From Spirodela intermedia (lineage: Eukaryota; Streptophyta; Magnoliopsida; Alismatales; Araceae), in NCBI GenBank assembly GCA_902729315.2, contig LR746273.1:6902501-6966500 (forward strand): a stretch of DNA of 64,000 bases. The letters are read 5' to 3'. A program made the position numbers and the translations under genes. Shown piece by piece: positions 59,332 to 64,000 of this stretch. Below the pieces are notes generated by a model, which saw nothing but the letters and a program-made list of their open reading frames with translations, was not told where the DNA came from and searched no databases. Position 1 is the first letter of the stretch. Each line of letters opens with the position of its first letter.

Positions 59332-61930
59332 CTTTTTAAAAGTCATGAGTGAGTAATGATCCAGATTTTTGAGACTATAAAATGATCTGAATTGAATTAA
59401 CATTTTGAAGATTGTATCAGACTTTGATTTTAATTGTAGATTCATAAGAATTATTGGCAAAATATTTTCTAAAATAAATGTTTGTACACTCCAGTGAATG
59501 TTTTAAGTGTAGATTCAATGTTCTTCTTATCACCATTGTTGTTATATTAAAATATTAATGAAGTAATGCTCAATTGGAGACATTGAAGATTATTCACTTA
59601 CTCTAAGAAAAACTAATTATGTCTCATGCCATGCTTCCTTTAATCTATTATTAATGATGGTTTGCTCTTTTTTTATTTGTGAGTGAATATTTCTGCTCAT
59701 TGAGTGTTAGAAATAAAAATGTCTAAAGGTACTTATTTATATCCAATACAACAATGTTATTGAAATATGTGTTCAAGAAAATTTACATAGAATTTATTTC
59801 ATAAGTTTTAAGAGAGTCATATTGATTGATGTCAAGTTGTCTAACTTGAAAGTTTGCTTGTAAAAATTGTATAAAATGTGTGTTTGTGATGATGTCTCAT
59901 TTAGATCTTTGAGTTCATGAGAACTCATGTATCACAGTATAAAACCTCTAGACTTCTATGCATGGAACAGAAAATTTAGGATTTGATTATGCTTGAGCCT
60001 TACCTAATTTGAGCATAGCCTTTTCCCATTGGGTTTCATGAAGCCCTTTAGTGTTTGTAACCATAATTTGTGCCCTATTTAGCTCAAGTAAATTAAGATA
60101 GACAGGCCTAGGTCATACTTGAGGCTTTTTGACAATAGCCAAAACTATTTATATAGAATAGATATACTTGGAACCCAAAGAAATCACCTAAAAATGTTGA
60201 GTTGGTCAGACCCTGAAGGGACAGGGTAAATCTACCCAACTACCATCCCCTTATGATTGATGTCTTCTTTAGCCTTTCATAACAAGAGGAACATGGACTA
60301 AAAGAACAAGCTAAGGCTACCTAAAAATGCCAATAGTGAGGTCAACATCAGGTAGACATCTAGTGAGGCTAGGCACATCATTTTCCTATATAACAATGAA
60401 TAATCTGGTGAGGCTGGGCACAATACAACCAATGGGGCATTGACGTTCAAAGAATTCATTTTGTAATGAAATTTATAATATTAATTGTCATTTTATGCTA
60501 TCAATAGTTCACAGGTGATAGTAGACAATTCCATTTCTAGCCATTGTAAATGACTCTTGAAATGTCCATAAAATAGAGTATAAATAATAAACTTTGGCCC
60601 ACTTTAAAAATAGTGAGAGGAAGAAAAGTGGAGAGTGATAGCCACAATGTCTACATACACGCTTTGAGGAGTTTACAAAAACGATTACAAGAAAGGAGGC
60701 CATTGAAAACAAGAGAAAAACAATTTCTAATCAAGCATTCTAAGTTTTCTACGTAGGAATGACATCCCAACAACAAGCAAAAGATCTCATTCCCTTGGAA
60801 GCTTTGAACTGAAACATGCAATGACTGGTAAGTCAGTGCACATTTTGTATTTGATTAGAAAGCTAATGCATTCTACTCAAGTTGACCTAGTGTCACAGAT
60901 CTAGAAGATATTAACTGTTTGAAATCTAATCTTTTTCAGACATGGAGCAATGAATGTAAAAGGGATTAGTGATGTGCTAATCTAGATTAGAGACCTAAAG
61001 TTGCAAATTTAGAAGAGGGTTTTAGTTTGAAATGTCTAATTTACTTACATATGATAAATCCAATGTAGGCCCACTAAAGCCTTTGTATTCAATGTAAGTC
61101 ACTAGGTCTTCATGCAACCTACATTTGTGGTCCTTAGAGAGTGGAGTAGGTTGAGTTGACTGAACTATTATAAATTCTATGTGAGTAGAATTGATAAAAA
61201 GGATTGGTAAAATAATTGTGATGACAAAAAGCACAACTCATGACCACTCTCGATTCCTTATGCTGTCATAGTATAATCTACATATTGTCTTGACATATTT
61301 TTGTGATCACAACATGATAGAGTAGCTCATACTCCATATAAACAAGATAAGGGTTCATTCCAGTTTACAAAGTTAAAATATCTACTTTCAGAAATATAAG
61401 GCAATGTAACATAATTGGATGTCATGGGCCATAATTCCCTTGATAATGATGATTTTTACTTCTCCATCTTAATTAAAACACTACCATGCTTTCTCATAAT
61501 AAGTTGACAAACTTCTTTTGTACTAAGTTATTTTTTAAATTTATTACACCTAGTTAATGCATTACTAATTATCTAAATATTTATATTTTTATCCCCCTTA
61601 ATACTAAAATCCAATTTTTATCTACAAATACAAGCTGAAGAACAATGACTTGAATTGAAATGAAGGTATTGATTGGCTTTATTATTTTCATTTATTTTGA
61701 TATCATCACAATGCTGGATGGATTGATGGAAATTCTAGAGGAGAAGAGTGGGAGTGACTACATTCATGAAATAATCACCAGTTTAAGGGTTTACCTTTTA
61801 TATATAACTATTAACCCTAATTAGTATCAGAAAAGAAGACCAATAAAAAGCAGATTTTAGTTTTGTTACAATCCGTAAAGTCCTCTATCTATCACGAGGT
61901 GAGATGTCAACTAGTGATATTGAAGTCGCC
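59332..61930. other. Downstream module of the kinase fragment, no gene
   Basis: Blocks about 59495-59600, 59980-60200, 60480-60900 and 60930-61260 match flanks at 7465-7575, 16370-16620 and 45230-45430, 17440-18000 and 47840-48180, and 33240-33600. AT-rich, no coding signal found. Confidence 0.6.
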
Positions 61931-61934
61931 TCTT

Positions 61935-62390
61935 TAAATATCCAGAAACTATAATGATGGCAAATGAGTTCCAAGAAGTGATTGGTAATAGAGGATTTGG
62001 ATCTGCTTACCCCAGTTTCTTAAGTGACGAAACTCAAGTGACAGTGAATGTTCTATCAATTTGAAGCTAAAAGAAAGCTACCAAACCTGATAACTATATA
62101 TACATCATTGTGGATTTAGATTTTTATTATTTTACTTAGTTTTTTAGTTGATATTCATAACAATATTATTTCAACTTAGAGTTTTTAGCCAAATGTCCTG
62201 CTATATAAGGGAGGGTATAACAGTTGACTTTGATTTTTGTAACTTAGACACAACTTTCAATGAGGGTTTACAACAAATAGTTTGTATCCCTACAAGGATA
62301 TTGTGGTGACGAGAAACACAATTCAGTGTCTTGGAGTGAATGAATCATGAAACCTTTTTGGGGGCACCTCTAAGGCAGAGTACATATGAG
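61935..62390 (+). pseudogene. Diverged receptor-kinase relic (P-loop and following exon)
   Basis: About 61942-62075 reads NEFQEVIGNRGFGSAYPSFL then SDETQVTVNVLS, matching the P-loop exon (GKGGFGTVY...VAVKVLS); the second loop Gly is Arg and the ATP-binding Lys is Asn. After intron-like sequence, about 62298-62346 reads LQGYCGDEKHNSV, matching [13 protein letters not shown] of the next exon. It is more diverged than the other copies in the window, so it is probably from another branch of the family. Clearly non-functional. Confidence 0.7.
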
Positions 62391-63207
62391 TATTATCTCC
62401 ATATCCTTTTAATTTTAACTATCTTTGACTAAAATATGAATTTTAGATTTTCTGTCTTTTTCTCTCTTTTTCTTACCATATGTTACCTTATGTTGGTGTC
62501 AACATATATTCCAAAGAATTTACATTGATTGCGATACATGTCACATAGAAAACTATATGACATTCCTTTGAGGCTCGAATCAAGACTCATCCCCAAAGCA
62601 AGATCAACTTCTAACGAAGCTCACTACATGGGAAATAGGCTCTCAGAAGCTCAGTCACCATGGCATCGTTGCCAAGTTCTTTGTTGCGTGCCATGATTGT
62701 GGGTACGAGATCAGAGCCCATCATGCGAGAACAGGTTACAAGATGATCAGTCGTCTCTGGTAACGATGAACAGAGGGCGTAACAGCAAGCCTGGCTCGGA
62801 CTGCCACAGAACCCTTGTGTTAATGCATTTACCAGGCTATGCTTCCGAGTGAAGACATTCTTAACTACAATGTTCGGTCGTCATCACCGCCCTTCCGTGA
62901 TATCCAAACCCCGTCAGAAAGCTACAAGCGAGAGAGAGAGAGATAGAGAAAGTATGCACAACTGCAAAGGACATCAAACACGGACATTAAACCCAAGACA
63001 AGACAAGACAAGTCAGCCAAAATTTGCAGCTTTTACCAAGCTCAGTACTCATAATTTACACTCAACCAGCTCCAAATGCGTGCTTTACATCACCCGTTCC
63101 ATCAAATATCTAAACAAATGAGACAGTAATACTAAAGTTACACGTTCGGCTCATCATATTAAATATAATAATAAATATATAAGTCACCCCGAACAGAGAG
63201 GGCTTGG
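62391..63207. other. Intergenic or 3' region of the polymerase I gene
   Basis: No gene recognised. About 62850-63207 is downstream of the polymerase stop codon on the minus strand and may hold its 3' UTR. The 90-codon plus ORF at 62849-63121 matches nothing known to me. Confidence 0.4.
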
Positions 63208-64000
63208 TCAAACTTGAAGATTGTGCATCAAGTCAAAGCAGCCGGTTCCCATCTTCACAGGCTGACCGAGGCAGACACTGGCAGAGGGGGACTCGAGTGT
63301 GTCCACCTCCCCATGCAAGGCCGCCTCCACGATGAACTTGGTCGCCGTCTCGAACGTCATCTTGCTGAAAGGGGACGTGCCAAAGTAGGCCGCTCCGATC
63401 CTGTTCATCGGCCTGTAGCCGCCGTTCACGGTCATGAAGTCGGCGATCAGGGAGAGATGCCGGATGTCCACGGAGATCTTGTAGTAGTCGAACACGTTCT
63501 TGACCTCGTTGATGATGGCGGCCCTCGCGGCCTCCACGCCGTAGGTGCGGAGGACGGCGTGAATGTCATTCGATCTTATGTGGTCGATGTCCAGGTACTC
63601 ATCCAGCTGCCAGAATGAGCGGAAGTTGACGCCCGCCGTCTCGAGGGCGATCCTCTTTGTAACCTTATCTTCGATCACGGAGCACTGCTCGATGTTCCCC
63701 GACTCCTTCACGTAGACATTCTTCGCCGCCTTTTGGGCAATCTGCCGAGATGGTAACCCTTCTTGATACACCGAATAATAACCAAAAGAGAGCATCACAG
63801 CTCTCAAATATCTGAGGAATCGGAGGTTGAGGGTCGAGGAGGAGAAAAGATTTACCTCGGCCAGAAGAATATGAGGCTCGTCTCTGAACAGGAAATGGAG
63901 TTCGAAGTTCAGACCATTCACTTCCACGAAGAACACTTTATCGCTCGGTTTCTTGCTTCTCTTCGCCCGGATCTTAGTCTTCCCAGCTGAGAATTGTTTC
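63208..64000 (-). CDS. NRPA1: DNA-directed RNA polymerase I largest subunit, C-terminal end (partial)
   Basis: This is the catalytic large subunit of RNA polymerase I, which makes the large rRNA precursor in the nucleolus. The 5' part lies beyond the window. Visible on the minus strand are a basic linker (KTKIRAKRSKKPSDK) and FFVEVNGLNFELHFLF. The final exon from 63741 has LDIDHIRSNDIHAVLRTYGV, VDIRHLSLIADFM, FGTSPFSKMTFETATKF and the near-terminal MGTGCFDL, all typical of the C-terminal end. Stop TGA at 63210-63208. Probable intron 63742-63855 (GTAAAT..CGGCAG), 114 bases and free of stops. An acceptor (TTCTCAG) may lie at about 63993-63987. No lesion is seen. GC-rich third positions contrast with the AT-rich array. 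Confidence 0.9.
   Translation of the reverse strand, partial: KQFSAGKTKIRAKRSKKPSDKVFFVEVNGLNFELHFLFRDEPHILLAEVNLFSSSTLNLRFLRYLRAVMLSFGYYSVYQEGLPSRQIAQKAAKNVYVKESGNIEQCSVIEDKVTKRIALETAGVNFRSFWQLDEYLDIDHIRSNDIHAVLRTYGVEAARAAIINEVKNVFDYYKISVDIRHLSLIADFMTVNGGYRPMNRIGAAYFGTSPFSKMTFETATKFIVEAALHGEVDTLESPSASVCLGQPVKMGTGCFDLMHNLQV

Noticed and set aside
62640-62830. Additional coding exon upstream or downstream of the polymerase I end
   Set aside because: Both strands were read; no recognised motif and no splice-consistent frame was found.

Overview
This is plant nuclear DNA. The evidence is intron-rich genes with GT/AG splice sites, a malectin-like leucine-rich-repeat receptor kinase family (LRR-RLK subfamily I), plant-type Ty1/copia and Ty3/gypsy elements nested in one another, and the end of an RNA polymerase I largest-subunit gene. 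The GC-rich third codon positions of that last gene lean towards a monocot, but I cannot name the species.

The window is a decayed tandem array of receptor-kinase units split apart by transposons. Only one unit looks intact: a 13-exon gene at 10793-15684 whose exons sum to 2658 bases (885 residues), with signal peptide, malectin-like ectodomain, short LRR region, one membrane helix and a complete RD-type kinase. Around it lie broken relatives: a pseudogene at 4280-6134 with a 1.0-kb internal deletion and no kinase; scrambled ectodomain pieces at 6350-7390; a piece at 37195-37480; a unit at 38632-45166 split by a 4.8-kb insertion; a unit at 48303-50545; a kinase-only piece at 58222-59331; and a more diverged kinase relic at 61935-62390. 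A degenerate upstream module precedes several units and also occurs alone. A shared AT-rich downstream module follows several.

Between the units are antisense fragments of housekeeping genes: MDP1-like phosphatase first-exon pieces (718-848 and 18290-18410), a NOG1-like nucleolar GTPase piece (7873-8216), and two intron-bearing pieces of the RNA polymerase I largest subunit (9031-9610 and 35960-36884). The 3' end of what looks like the real polymerase gene is at 63208-64000, also on the minus strand. The fragments keep splice sites, so they came from DNA-level duplication and not from processed transcripts.

Transposons: copia element 1 (18605-33231, minus) with both LTRs, a tRNA-Met primer site and a Ty3/gypsy element (21582-31427, minus) nested inside; a 5'-truncated copia element 2 (33716 to about 35830, plus); two solo LTRs of the gypsy family (39731-41480 and 45566-47188); a composite GC-rich insertion (38955-43770) with a 30-bp tandem repeat; and a 5'-truncated copia element 3 (52010-57099, plus) with a probable solo LTR inside it.

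No tRNA, rRNA or CRISPR feature could be supported. Functionally the window holds one candidate cell-surface receptor kinase, one partial polymerase I gene, and much repeat sequence.
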